NCBI GenBank assembly: GCA_032622095.1
Contig: CP136063.1
Location: forward strand, 67,347,897-67,411,896
Reading direction: 5' to 3'
Origin: Siphonodentalium dalli
Lineage: Eukaryota > Mollusca > Scaphopoda > Gadilida > Siphonodentaliidae
Length of the DNA: 64,000 bases
This document shows positions 30,277 to 42,154 of the stretch, one piece after another. The translations under genes and the position numbers were made by a program. Below the pieces are notes generated by a model. That model was not told the origin of the DNA. It did not search any database and saw nothing but the letters and a program-made list of their open reading frames with translations. The number at the start of each line of letters is the position of its first letter. Position 1 is the stretch's first letter.

Positions 30277-32882
30277 GGGAGCATGTCAAAACCTCTTTCG
30301 CATATGCGAAAATATTGTCGATAATGTCGAAAAAGTTTTGACGTAATTGACGTAAATGTGCAAAAACGAAATGTCGGAAATGACGAAAAATAATGCGATA
30401 ACGTCGAAAGCGACTGGCCATAAAAGTGCGATAACGTCGAAACCACAACAGACCAAAATTTCCGTAAAATGTCGAAACTTTCGACAACGCGAAAGTCGCG
30501 ACGTCGAAACATTGATCGATATTCGCAAACGATGAAAAGTTAAAACATCCATACGATGTTGTCGCACTTTATAAATCCGCGCATTTATTTTTGACTTCTG
30601 CGTAATCAGATGCCAGCTGAATTTTTATTGGCTGTCAGCCAAAGGCCATACAAACAACTCTATGCGTTTAACACACAAGTACAATGACTTGACAGTTCGA
30701 CTGTTTTGATAGCTATGAGTTCGCACAAGGCCTAATTAAACAATAGTCAACCCATTCCAAATGTGTGAAGGGGTGACATTTAGCAAAAGGCTATACAAAC
30801 ATATAGGTCTACTGACATATAATGACGTATATACCGGTCCTTCACAACTATGCGTGAACTGTGCGACAGTTTTGTTGTTGTCGTGATGTCTTCTCAATTA
30901 GTGAACAATGGTTTAACTCGTTGGACAAAAACAACACATCTGATATATAAAATTCCAAAATGAAGCGACTTGATGTCATAATATCAGTTCGATCATGGCT
31001 AGAAACAGTGATGAAATCGAATAGATCTATCGGTAGCGGACATATACGCAGTTGGGAAAATATTAGACCAGCAGTTTACACAGGTCGACAGTACGAAGAA
31101 GTTAGGGGTTTCACAACCCCAGGTATCACACATCTAACAGAAAAAAGATGAAATCACACAGAAATTTGAAACCAGCTGCACCCACCCACAACGGGAGCGA
31201 CAACGGTCCATCCACATGATCCAGCATTTGAAGCAATAGGCCCGATATAGAACAAGCCCTCATCACATTCTATCAACGCCAGACATATATAGAGCCATAC
31301 CCTCTAAGTTCATTGTTTTATAATGGTATGATATCCATATTTTTATTATTCATTCAATAAAGAATCGAGAAAAACATAACACTCAACTCCTCTGTCAGTC
31401 AATGCTACCCACAAACGAAACTAGGACTGGCCTGGGAAATTAGTGCTAAAAATAGCACAACATAACATGATTGTGCTATTCGTGGAAATTCCAAACTATT
31501 ATATAATATGTTTTGTATTAACTTAACTTTGTCGCATCTGATCGCTGATATATATTGAATAAAATGTGTAGATTTGAAATAAAAGTATAAATGTCGCCGA
31601 CGAATTAATCATGATGACGCTGCGCTTCCGATATCTAACAATGATTTCATACGTATATTGCGAAAATTAAAGCATTGTTTACGACTGTCCGACGATGCCG
31701 TAAACACCCTGATTTGCGTCCACATTAAAATATGTGTCTGGTCTAGAAAGACAGATTGAAACTGTAGAAATTAACTCTACGTGGCATACTATAAATCGGG
31801 GTTGTGGAATAATTTATTGTCGTCCACGGCTGTATTCTTTTATTCATAATAGTTCGCACAATTAAATGGTGACGGTTTACCCAAAGTGAAGACAAGTTAC
31901 ATAATCACACACAAAAACGATTTTCGAAATCAAAATTTGCATTGTTTACGGTACCACTCTGCAGTATTAATGCGACGGTGTAGCAATTATTGCTCGAGAT
32001 TTAGGGGGACTTCAACCTGTACTGTAATATGTACTGTAAACCAGTGATGCAATATCACTGCTATAAACCCACGGATTTGCGGGCACCGTGTGATATAAAA
32101 ACGTAGGAATTGATTGTGTTGGCCTATCCTATTATATAAATTGGGTCTGGGAATAATTTATTTGGGACTTTAAATAATCTTCTATTAATAATAGTTTATT
32201 ATTAAACGAAGTTTGAATTGTCCGATATTAACCAAATCGGAGATTTCAGTAGATCGGAGAAATTTACTAATAGGCCTACATTTATAAACTCCGATCAAAT
32301 CGGAAATGTTTTCATATCGGCGAATACTCCGATTAAATCATTGGAATTCTTATGATAAAAACTCCGATCTGAGAAATTTCAGCATGGACACCGACATCTT
32401 CCCGTTCGCGACACATCAGTATAAAACTGCGACTATGGAGTATTTATTGAACACAAACTGTCACTCCGATCTGAGAAATTTCAGCATGGAGATCGACATC
32501 TTCCCGTTCGCGACACATCAGTATAAAACTGCGACCATGGAGTATTTATTGAACACAAACTGTCCTGCCAATCATATCGACACAGCAGCAATATTGACGG
32601 ATTTAATGCTGCGATCTTGACGAAAACAAAACTGCGAAAATATGTCGAAACAGAACAGCGAACATTTGAGCAAAACTGCGAAACAAAACTGCGATAATTG
32701 CGAAAACATCGAACCAAGACAGCGAAAATGACGAAAAATTGACGAAAACGTACAACGTTACGGCGTGCGATAATGACGAAAAAACTCCGATAATGTAGAA
32801 AAAACGACGTCAATGACGCCACATTTTTCGCACTTTTTTCGCATTTCTTTCGCATATGCGAAAGAGGTTTTGACATGCTCCC
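30277..32882. mobile_element. 2.6-kb DNA transposon-like element with perfect 35-bp TIRs and TAA target duplication
   Basis: GGGAGCATGTCAAAACCTCT at 30277 and its exact inverse ending at 32882; the TIR identity spans 35 bp and includes the inner palindrome TTTCGCATATGCGAAA. TAA lies directly outside both ends (30274-30276 and 32883-32885), as for PIF/Harbinger insertions (TWA). Both subterminal regions (30310-30540, 32620-32850) are crowded with GCGATAA, GTCGAAA and GACGAAAA motifs, plausibly protein-binding repeats. I find no transposase inside: short open frames exist (for example 30960-31151) but resemble nothing known. The superfamily assignment is by TSD only. Confidence 0.7.
32358..32566 (+). 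repeat. two tandem 104-bp units inside the 2.6-kb element
   Basis: ACTCCGATCTGAGAAATTTC ... TTATTGAACACAAACTGTC occurs twice, with few differences, at 32358 and 32462. Confidence 0.85.
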
Positions 32883-33026
32883 TAAGCTAAACTTTAAAGT
32901 TTAAAATATTCAACACATATAAATATCAGTTTTTGAATAATTGATGACTCGAGTAGTTTTATTAAATAGAACTCTAATTTTATTGTCTATACTTGATCAG
33001 CACCCTAATATGTACCTGTTTATGGC

Positions 33027-33548
33027 GGTGTTACGGATGTATCGCAGTGATTCATGGTTATATATAGGGAGGTTTGTGGTGATTACTGGTGGCCCATGGT
33101 GTGTCGCAGTGATTCATGGTGTGTCATGGTGATTCGTGGTCATATATATAGGGAGGTTTGTGGTGATTACTGGTGGCCCATGGTGTATCGCGGTGATTCA
33201 TGGTCATATATATAGGGATGTTTGTGGTGATTACTGGTGGCCCATGGTGTATCACGGTGATTCATGGTGATTCGTGGTCATATATATAGGGAGGTTTGTG
33301 GTGATTACTGGTGGCCCATGGTGTATTGTGGTGATTCATGGTGTGTCGTGATTGTGGTCGTAAATATAGGGAGGTTTGTGGTGATTACTGGTGGCCCATG
33401 GTGTGTCGCTGTGATTCACGGTGTGTCGTGGTGATTCGTGGTCGTATATATAGGGAGATTTGTGGTGATTACTGGTGGTCCATGGTGTGTCGCGGTGATT
33501 CATGGTGTGTCGCGGTGATTCATGGTCATATATAGGGAGGTTTGGATA
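33027..33548 (+). repeat. GT-rich minisatellite, higher-order units of about 67-87 bp
   Basis: TATAGGGAGGTTTGTGGTGA followed by TTACTGGTGGCCCATGGTGT occurs about seven times, separated by variable numbers of a shorter GTGTGTCGCGGTGATTCATG motif. Long open frames in both strands are by-products. Confidence 0.85.
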
Positions 33549-33734
33549 CAAATGCAACCACTTTGATGATTACACCATAGCGCTCGCTAATCCCCATCAC
33601 TCAGGGACATAACGAAAAGAGGGGGGGTCGGGGTGTCTCACCCCCCCCAATGAGGACCATAATTTTTAATAGTTTGTTGATTACACCATAGCGCTCAATA
33701 ATCACCAAATTTACAATCTGTCTGCTCATTCAGG

Positions 33735-33930
33735 CCTAAGCATAATGAGTTCCCCAGAGGGTGAATTTGCTGTGTGTGATAGCATCACTAAATGCACCCT
33801 CTGGGGACCTCATTCTGCAAATGACAGGCACACTATTTTAAGGCTTGAGAACACACACAAGGCTTTATTAACTTGTCAGAATATTAAATTGGGAGTCTTT
33901 CCTACGATACCTGAGTGTTGGTTGACAGAC
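33735..33930. mobile_element. FB-B short foldback with duplicated flank
   Basis: GAGTTCCCCAGAGGGTGAAT and CACCCTCTGGGGACCTCATT arms. The right flank, from GGCTTGAGAACACACAC to CTACGATACC, is the inverse of 11330-11406. Confidence 0.75.
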
Positions 33931-33959
33931 ACACAATTTACAGGCTTGCTGTGAATTTT

Positions 33960-34170
33960 ATCTTCCAGAAAAAATTGCCACGGTGTTGAGTGTTTTGCTT
34001 ATCACGCACTCTTTACATACTGTAAATCACAAGTAATAACAGCCTAATTAGTTTTATCCCAGATAGAAATCGGAAACTGATGCCTTTTCCTCAACATCTC
34101 ATCACTCTAATTTAGCAATTATAGATTTCTCCATCAGACACCTGCTGTCCTCTCACGGTCTTTATACAAA
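33960..34170 (+). repeat. dispersed repeat pair member (partner 36485-36870)
   Basis: CACGCACTCTTTACATACTG, AATCGGAAACTGATGCC, CTCATC-CTCAT and GACACCTGCTGTCCTC recur in the same order and orientation at 36485-36870, where an extra roughly 150 bases separate the two blocks. Confidence 0.6.
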
Positions 34171-34284
34171 AACCCTGGGCTTCTAGTAACGAAACCTCCC
34201 AAACTGTCTGGGGATCTTCATCATCATCATGTACGTACATTAGGGATCTTTTATAGATTGAAAAACTTCTAACTTTGTCAAGCC

Positions 34285-34675
34285 TTCAGATATTGTGTCT
34301 GTCATTTGCAGAATGAGGTCCCCAGAGGGTCAATTTAGTGACGCTATCCCGTACGGTGGTCTTATTCTGCTTAGGCCTCAACTTCTATGGGAGAATTAGG
34401 ATCAGATTGAAGTTCCCCAGTTGAAGTTGGTGTATGTTCACCCATTAGTCACTTCTATTATGCATTTTGCATATTCTGCAATTTAGGGGATACATGTGTA
34501 GAAACTGAACAGAAGTAACTAAAAACAATGTAATTTTGAGACTATATAGGTGAGGCCTAGACAGAATGAGGTCCCTAGATGGTGATTTTGGTGATGCTAG
34601 TCCACTGTGCAGGGTAGCATAACTAAATTCACCTTCTGGGGACCTCATTCTGCAAATGGCATACTATTTGGCCAT
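34285..34675. mobile_element. FB-B long-form foldback
   Basis: CAGAATGAGGTCCCCAGAGG at the left and GGGGACCTCATTCTGC at the right. The middle contains AAGTAACTAAAAACAATGT, inverse of the corresponding part of 21965-22378. Confidence 0.75.
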
Positions 34676-34768
34676 CAGTCATAACAGACTATAATATGAT
34701 ACTATGCTAGACATAGTGGCATCATTTTAAAGGGAATTATTTTGCGAAGGATTGTGTAAATAATCACA

Positions 34769-34825
34769 AAACTATACATGTGTATGCCTAGTTGTCACAA
34801 AACTATACATGTATATGCCTAGTTA
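34769..34825 (+). repeat. short tandem duplication
   Basis: CACAAAACTATACATGTGTA TGCCTAGTT is repeated once with one substitution. Confidence 0.75.
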
Positions 34826-34889
34826 GGCCTAACACATGGTGATGATGCGATTGCTCGATTAATTTTGTTGGCTGTTAGACTTTGATAAT

Positions 34890-35347
34890 TATACCTCCAC
34901 TTTCGAAGTAAATGGGGGGTATACTGGATTGACTGCGTCCGTCCGTCACGCTTTCTCCCTCCGTGTGTCACGGCTTCCATCTGTCCGTCCGTCCGACCTC
35001 ATAACTCGAACAACTATGAACCGATTTCAATAATTTTTTGTATGCAATGTCCTTAGGACTGCCTCTCCGCATGATGCTAATTGCGGTTCGGTCCGACTTT
35101 TGTTTTTAAAGTTACGCCTCATTTTCGACTTATTTTGACTTAGAAAATTCTGTCCGACTTAATAACTTTAACAAATATGAACCAATTTGAATAATTTTTT
35201 CTGTACAAGCTTCTTGTGACACCATATCGGTATTATTAGTCCGAATTTTTCTTTAAAGTTAAAAATCTTTTTTGTTGGGTTTATGGATAATGCGGGTTGA
35301 ATTTGCCATGGTGGGGGTATGCTAGCACTCGAGTGCACACCTCTTGT
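34890..35347 (+). mobile_element. pearl-like element, copy 4
   Basis: The 5' hairpin TATACCTCC ... GGGGGGTATA is followed by a GTCCGTCCGTC tract. Two to three units follow with AACTATGAACCGATTTCAAT and TTATTTTGACTTAGAAAATT. The 3' hairpin GCACTCGAGTGC (35325-35336) is followed by ACACCTCTTG before TT. The termini resemble copy 1 more than copies 2 and 5. Confidence 0.65.
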
Positions 35348-36285
35348 TATGTCTATAATTATAGCCTGTGGTTTTGAAATCGGCCTTTGATAATAAAGGC
35401 CTGTCGTATAGTACTGTATATACTGTATGTAATTATACCATATATGAAGCTGCAATTTTAAAAGCCGATAATTAAGGATGTCACCTTCAGACCTAAGTTC
35501 CATTTATAAGTAGAAACCTGACAAGAAATGATGGAAGGTTAGGTGGACACGGTTCCGGTAGACCGTATATGTTATAGTAATTGAAGCTTGTCTTCATGCT
35601 ATACTCTGTGCTTATAGGTCTGGTCTAGTGAGGCAATATCAGTTGCCAAGAGACGACATGACATATTCAGTCTTCTCGGGATTCTGGCCCGACGTTTTGA
35701 TGTATGAAACATGTCATGATGTTGCAACTGGTTTTCATCAAGCTAACAAACAAAATTGATCTATTATTTATGATAAGAATTTTGTTGTGAAGTAGTCGAT
35801 TTTCTTTTCATCGCGTTGTGCAACCACTGCCCGAAGTCACATGATTTTTTCTCTTTGGGTGGTTTGACAGTCAAAATTGAAGATGAACTAGATTGGTAAA
35901 GTTCATTAGGACAACATTATGATGTCCAGTGATGGCAAAGCTGGTTTGAATCAGTTCAGATTTTTGGCAATTTGTTTGGGAGAGTGATTCACAGTGAATT
36001 GTTTTATACCAAACTCTTGAGTGGCAAGGAAAAGCGAGCGCTATATCAGTTTATTGTATGATCATAAGTTTCTTTCCCAATTCCTATGTTAAAACGTAAC
36101 GGAAAAATCGAGATATCTAACGATGTTCACCCCATTAATCAAAAAAGAGGTTAATAACAGTTCTGAGTGACGTCAGATACTTCTGGGGTTAACATAAGTT
36201 ATTATCAGACCTGAAAATAGATAGGATTTTCCAGGCGACGTTCATCGTCATAACGTCTTGTCCAATCAAATCGCGTTTCATATAA
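35348..36285. other. no recognised feature
   Basis: About 0.9 kb without shared repeats or convincing exons. Confidence 0.45.
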
Positions 36286-36287
36286 TA

Positions 36288-36436
36288 AAACAGTTATCGC
36301 ATTGTTTCTTGGTTGACACGAGGAATTGTCAGCCCTTGGATGTCAATATTCATCTCAGCCTATGGCCTTGGTGAATATTGACTTCCTCAGGTTGACAATT
36401 CCTCGTTTCAACCTCGAAACAATGCGATAACTGTAT
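36288..36436. repeat. foldback with 45-bp arms
   Basis: ACAGTTATCGCATTGTTTC and GACACGAGGAATTGTCA at the left; inverse TTGACAATTCCTCGTTTC and GAAACAATGCGATAACTGT at the right; loop of about 55 bases. Could be a small MITE. Confidence 0.65.
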
Positions 36437-36484
36437 AATGTTGTAAAATATATGGTGGCAATTTTAACCAAAGTTAGTTGGATC

Positions 36485-36870
36485 TCCCTGTGTTATGTGT
36501 TTTACGGATCACACACTCTTTACGTACTGTACTGTATCATAATATGGCTTTCGTTTACTAAAACGGCATACAATGTTGACAATATCATGCTATTTATGCA
36601 ATATTTATGATTCCTATAAGAAAATAATTTGTCTATATTTTAATATTCTGTCTGTTTATGGTGGTTTTAACCGATGAGACTATTTTAAGAGCAATACCCA
36701 TCGGAAAGGCCATTCATATCTTTAATGCCACCTTCTCCAGCCTAATCCGAGATACAAAATCAGAAACTGATGTCATTTTTCCTCATCTCTCATCCCTCAT
36801 TGAGTGAGTATAGATTTCGCTGTCCGACACCTGCCATCCTCCCACTGTCTTAACACAAACATATGGCCAC
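36485..36870 (+). repeat. dispersed repeat pair member (partner 33960-34170)
   Basis: Longer copy of the repeat described at 33960. The shared blocks are at about 36508-36535 and 36745-36850. Confidence 0.55.
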
Positions 36871-37254
36871 ATCCCTATTGATCAATCTTATTGTTCCATC
36901 CCATTGTTTTTATCTATTGGCTTCTTAGCAGGCCCTGAAGAAATTGGCTCATGGCTTATAATGATCTGCGTATCTTGGCTGGAGGTCTGCTGATGGCCGA
37001 TAACATGTTTGATCTCGTTTCGTTTATTTGGGGTTTACTGTTATTTTAGCCCTTCAGTCCATATGAGGACAAGTTCTGTGGGGGCCGCAGGGGGGGGGGA
37101 TCATTCCACTGCACGTTGAAACCACTGACCCCCATGAAGCAACTGAAAAACCTTGACCAGATACACAAAGCTGGTCCCATTGTATGAATCACAGATCCAT
37201 GCTTATCGGGACTCGAACTGGCTGAGCAACTTATAATAATGATAATAATGGTGC

Positions 37255-37653
37255 TTAACCCTTTACCCAACAGAACGGCCCTGTGCCAATGCATTCTCTT
37301 ATATATGCGAGTCGACCATAGGTCGCCTCGCATATATAAGAGAATGCATTGGCTTAACACATATTAAAAATGATAAAATTGTCAAAGAATGTAGAAAAAT
37401 ATCATAAAAATTGTTAAAAAATGTTTTTTAGGCCAATGCATTCTCTTATATATGCGAGGCAACTTATGGTCGACTCGCATATATAAGAGAATGCATTGGC
37501 ACAGGGCATAACTGTAACCATCACAATGTGGTCAATGAACCGGTTCCAATGATATCCATATTTGTATCGTGTTATTGAGACAGACCGAAGATATTTTAGG
37601 CTGTTGAAGCTTTATTTGGGCGTTTTTGGCCGCTTTGTTGGGTAAAGGGTTAA
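37255..37653 (-). mobile_element. TTAA-2 MITE
   Basis: TTAA at both ends. Terminus CCCTTTACCCAACAGAACGG at the left and TGTTGGGTAAAGGG at the right. Two hairpin modules (about 37281-37353, 37430-37507) in opposite orientation, separated by an AT-rich spacer. Confidence 0.95.
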
Positions 37654-37763
37654 AAAGTGCATATCTCCAGTACCATGAGCAGACCCAAAGCGACTCACAT
37701 TATTACTCTAGCTTTTGAGTAATGTCAAGTCCTGTGACTGCTGCCATTTTACAGGCAATTCAC

Positions 37764-38151
37764 TAGCCCTTTACCCAACAGAAGGGCCCTGTGCCAATGC
37801 ATTCTCTTATATATGCGAGTCGACCATAGGTCGCCTCGCATATATAAGAGAATGCATTGGCTTAACACATTAAAAATTATAAAATTGTTAAAGAATGTAA
37901 GAAAAAATGGTAAAAAGTGTTAAAAAAAGATTTTTTTAGGCCAATGCATTCTCTTATATATGCGAGGCGACCTATGGTCGACTCGCATATATAAGAGAAT
38001 GCATTGGCACAGGGCATAACTGTAACTATCACAATGTGGTCAAGGAGCCGGTTCCAATGATATCCATATTTGTATGGTTCTATTGAGACAGACCGAAGAT
38101 ATTTTAGGCTGTTGAAGCTTTATTTGGCCATTTTGTTGGGTAAAGGGTTAA
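37764..38151 (-). mobile_element. TTAA-2 MITE, left TTAA mutated
   Basis: The left flank reads CTAG instead of TTAA before CCCTTTACCCAACAGAAGGG; the right TTAA is intact. Two hairpin modules. Part of the GGCCGGTTTTGGCCGG tract near the right end is shortened to GGCCATTTTG. Confidence 0.9.
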
Positions 38152-38361
38152 AGCAGCTTAGGCTTTCCCAACAACCAGGTCCCTATTTCTCATCTAGGTA
38201 CGATGAAGCAAGCACAGTACAAGTGACATTGCCCGTGGGTCATAACCTTCCGCGAGATATGAAACAGCATGCGGCTCTACTGCACACACACCACTTAATC
38301 CGACCAAGCCACTGTTTGGGAGATGATAGTTCACTGGCAGTCGTGAACTCATGTCGGTGCG

Positions 38362-38849
38362 TTAACACCATTACAAGTCTGACACTCCCGGTTCATTAAC
38401 ACCATTACAAGTCTGACACTCCCGGTTCATTAACCCTTTACCCAACAAACCGGCCAAAACCGGCCAAATAAAGCTTCAACAGCCTAAAATATCTTCGGTC
38501 TGTCTCAATAGAACCATACAAATATGGATATCATTGGAATCGGCTCCTTGACCACATTGTGATAGTTACAGTTATACCCTGTGCCAATGCATTCTCTTAT
38601 ATATGCGAGTCGACCATAGGTCGCCTCGCATATATAAGAGAATGCATTGGCCTAAAAAAAATCTTTTTTTACCATTTTTTATTACATTCTTTAACAATTT
38701 TATAATTTTTAATGTGTTAAGCCAATGCATTCTCTTATATATGCGAGGCGACCTATGGTCGACTCGCATATATAAGAGAATGCATTGGCACAGGGCCCTT
38801 CTGTTGGGTAAAGGGTTAACACCATTACAAGTCAGACACTCCTGGTCCA
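38362..38849 (+). repeat. three 34-bp tandem units split by a MITE
   Basis: TTAACACCATTACAAGTCTG ACACTCCCGGTTCA occurs at 38362 and 38396. A third, slightly diverged unit resumes at 38816 after the MITE. Every unit begins with TTAA. Confidence 0.9.
38430..38819 (+). mobile_element. TTAA-2 MITE
   Basis: Inserted exactly at the TTAA that starts the third 34-bp flanking unit, giving clean target duplication. The terminus with CCGGCCAAAACCGGCC is at the left. Two hairpin modules. Confidence 0.95.
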
Positions 38850-39018
38850 TTGTTATGCTGGCCTAATGCGGGGGTGGGGGGTGGACTGTGGATGTTGATC
38901 TTTTCCTAAAATTATAGTTCCGTTTTGAGCAATGACAGAACTATTGAGGGATAAACCACAAATTCATATTGCTTCTGATATGACCCGTATAATTATATAT
39001 ACTAAATGTTATTGTTTA

Positions 39019-39468
39019 TTAACCCTTTACCCAACAAAACGGCCAAAAACCCCCAAATGAAGCTTCAACAGCCTAAAATATCTTCCGTCTGTCTCAATAA
39101 CACCATACAAATATGGATATCATTGGAACCGGTTCATTGACCACATTGTGGTGGTTACAGTTTTGCCCTGTGCCAATGCATTCTCTTATATATGCGAGTC
39201 GACCATAGGTCGCCTCGCATATATAAGAGAATGCATTGGCCTAAAAAAACACTTTTTACCATTTTTTCTTACATTCTTTAACAATTTTATAATTTTTTCT
39301 TACATTTGTTAACAATTTTTATAATATTTTTCTACATTCTTTGACAATTTTATCATTTTAATATGTCAAGCCAATGCATTCTCTTATATATGCGAGGCGA
39401 CCTATGGTCGACTCGCATATATAAGAGAATGCATTGGCACAGGGCCGTTCTGTTGGGTAAAGGGTTAA
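39019..39468 (+). mobile_element. TTAA-2 MITE, longer spacer
   Basis: TTAA flanks. The spacer between hairpins is expanded by repeats of the TTTCTTACATT(C/T)TTTAACAATTT type. It supplies the empty-site reference for the nested element at 44579. Confidence 0.95.
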
Positions 39469-39864
39469 CACAACCAACATGTCAGTATAATGCAACCAAT
39501 ACAAATATGTTAGCTGCTAAGACGCTGACTAAGATAAATCTTTGTTGGTATTTTTTAAACTCAATAATAATAAAATAATATGGGTCAAATTATGGAACTT
39601 TGAAGTCTTTTATGAATAAACGGAGGATCGAAGATACATTGAATTAATTTTCATTCTATTAGTTATAAAACTGGTTATCAACACACGAGTTGTCACCAAT
39701 TTATTTCATTTTATACTGTGCATAATCACCAAAACTGGCACCAAAGTATTTTTGTCTGAAAATATCACCTGGATAAACAGGTTTTATACATCTCTTCATA
39801 TATGAAGTATCTAATAGTATCTAATATGCTTGTAGACATATAATTCAGACATGTTTTGTATTGA
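39469..39864. other. no recognised feature
   Basis: Nothing recognised. Confidence 0.4.
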
Positions 39865-40345
39865 TCCCCAACAAACAAAGTTTGGCAGGGCATAGAGAAA
39901 TGGGTTCTGTCCATCCATCCGTATGACCGTTTAGTTGTCCATGACTGTTGAACCTCTCTGTCTCAGTCATCATAGGTCAGATTTCAATGATCTTTGGTAT
40001 GCTCATGAACCACCAAGGGGAAGGAATACCCACATAGAATGGCGTGTGTCCATTTGTTTGTTACAGAGTTATAGCCATTTAAATTGTGTGAAGATGGACG
40101 CATTTATGTAAAATTTAGATCTTATCTCATTCACTGTACAGTACTGTATATCATGTTTGAACAGAACAATATCCACGTGAAAATGGTTTTGTCGATTCAT
40201 TTCTTCTGAAATTGCACTTTGAGTGTAAAATACGTCCATCACTGTATCTCCGTCATCTTCTATCGGATGTGATTGATCTTGGGTATATTCATGAAACACA
40301 ATGGGATGAAGGATGTCCACATGCAACAGCTTTTGATCAGTCATG
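39865..40345 (+). mobile_element. degenerate pearl-like element, copy 5
   Basis: CTGTCCATCCATCCGTATG tract, then two degenerate units: GATTTCAATGATCTTTGGTA with ATGAACCACCAAGGGGAAGG, and GTGATTGATCTTGGGTATAT with ATGAAACACAATGGGATGAA. The ends are not resolved. Confidence 0.4.
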
Positions 40346-40915
40346 CAAGCCGTGTTAAGACATCTTTCGAATTAAGCCATCTCGTAATATTAATAAACCT
40401 CAGCTGGGATAATCTGGTGTGGGGTGCACTAAGTCTTCTTGAATGCTTTCTCTTCTTACATTCTAAACCTGTTTACATCCATTCTTATCAGTTGTAACCA
40501 TGGAAGGTGTTCATGCAAGATTAAGTGACAGTAAGTCTAGCTGTTGCCTGAAAAATGCATAAAGACACAAATTAGACAGAAAATAATGATGTAAGCTTGA
40601 GTGAGTCTGAAAATGTATATAAAGTGACAGTTCACAAATAGGGGGAATCCCCTTGGTATCAGGGTTGCTTGGTGTCCAGTCATTTAAAATAATCATTAGT
40701 CATCTGGGGTAAACAGGACCTATTGCACGACTCCCTATAGTTACATCTATCTTTTAAGTTGATAATAAACACTCTTTATTGCTAATTATTAGTGCCTCTT
40801 TAAATGATTTGAGGTCAACAGCACCTATCCTGTGACATTGTCCATGTCATTTTACTTCTGTGCACCAATTTCCCCCTCATATTTTCTGCATTGATAATAA
40901 ATAAACATTATACAG
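40346..40915. other. no recognised feature
   Basis: Nothing recognised. Confidence 0.45.
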
Positions 40916-40916
40916 T

Positions 40917-41924
40917 TGTCGCCCGTTGTCGAGGGAGACATTGAGATTTGTCACCCGCTCGAGAACGGAATGTCTCCCGAGGAGCAAAGCTCCGAGGGAG
41001 ACATTCCGTCCTCGAGCGGGTGACAAATCTCAATGTCTCCCGAGAAGAAGGGCAACAACTGTTTTGTTATCCGATTATACCACAGAAAACATCCTTGCCA
41101 GCCACACGCACGATGTTGCACGAGTCACGAGTGCTTTCTTTCCCGATTATGTATATTTTCAGTAACTACTTATCGTCCCATAGGATTTCTGTTCCATAAA
41201 CGATAGTCAAGCTGTTAAGCGTAATTTGATCATCCGCGTTTATTTACGATCATTTTGGCGGTCAAATCGTCAATATCGGTCCATGCAATGTAAACCAATA
41301 AGACATATAGGTATGTTCAGTCTTCTGCAATGTGGCATATTCAATGTCGTCTTGTGCCCGCAATTTACTCGCGATGTTCATTTCATAACGGTTTTCCCCG
41401 AAAGCTATTGGGAAGTTGTCAATTTCATTAATGTACATTCATATTTGTCAGTGCTCATGGCGATCCTCACATAAAATACTTCTATGAACACATTGCAGAC
41501 ATCGCGGAGGATAAGCGTACAGTACCATTCATTCGCGACAAACGTATGCATTACGTTGTCTACCAGCGAACAGTTATAACCAACCAACCTCAAGGGATCC
41601 TCTCTTTCAATCTTGCATCATAATGTCGACATGAACAAATTGAATCACCGAGATGTTTCGATGTAAAAAGTAAATAATAACGCTTGTCCGATAAAAGTAT
41701 CAACTTAAAAGTTCGAATATTAGTGTTCACTAAATATATGCAAATTAGCAAACACCACAACTGGTGTGTTTTGCGAATCCGTGGGGTATATAAGATCTAT
41801 GATTTTTTAGTACGTCGTAGTGATGTGAAATAGATGAGTTACAGCAGTGTGTGGTTGGAGATATTCTTGCAATATAACATCAGGCGGGCGACAAAAACAA
41901 TGTCTCCCGGGTCAGCGGGCGACA
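40917..41924. mobile_element. 1.0-kb CpG-rich TIR element with a terminal hairpin
   Basis: The left end TGTCGCCCG ... GGGAGACATTG ... TTTGTCACCCGC is matched, inverted, by 41880-41924 (GCGGGCGACAAA, CAATGTCTCCCGGG, CGGGCGACA). At the left the sequence folds again: 40930-40985 and 40989-41044 are inverted 55-bp arms with a 3-base loop (GGAGC AAA GCTCC). The interior is markedly richer in CG dinucleotides than its surroundings, and no transposase is recognisable. Confidence 0.55.
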
Positions 41925-42154
41925 GTGTGATTTGTCGCCCGGAACATGACAGCACATGGGCCAATCAGAAGGGTGGAAAATAGGGAGGAGGATAACAATC
42001 TTTATTGATCATCTAATTAATTAGCCACCCCTTTAAGTCGCCTCATATCCAGCTTAAAAGTACAGTTCACAAATAAGGGGAGGTCGAGGTGATAAACGTG
42101 AATTTAAGTTAAACATAGGATTCCTATTCATTACTTATCAGGGAATGTTAGATA

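Noticed and set aside
30260-32876. Several overlapping ORFs at both ends of the 2.6-kb element
   Set aside because: They coincide with the CGAAA-rich subterminal repeats or the 104-bp duplication and resemble no transposase.
33027-33557. ORFs with HESPRHTVNHSDTPW-type repeats on the minus strand
   Set aside because: Produced by the GT-rich minisatellite; no start context or conserved protein.
37255-39468. Regularly repeated palindromes resembling a CRISPR array
   Set aside because: The spacers are MITE sequence, the copies lie in both orientations in separate TTAA-bounded elements, and the DNA is eukaryotic.
37046-39578. Repeated short ORFs reading LCQCILLYMR / CANAFSYICES / RIYKRMHWHR
   Set aside because: They are translations of the MITE hairpin arms in different frames. 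The sequence is palindromic and conserved at the DNA level, with no codon-like variation.
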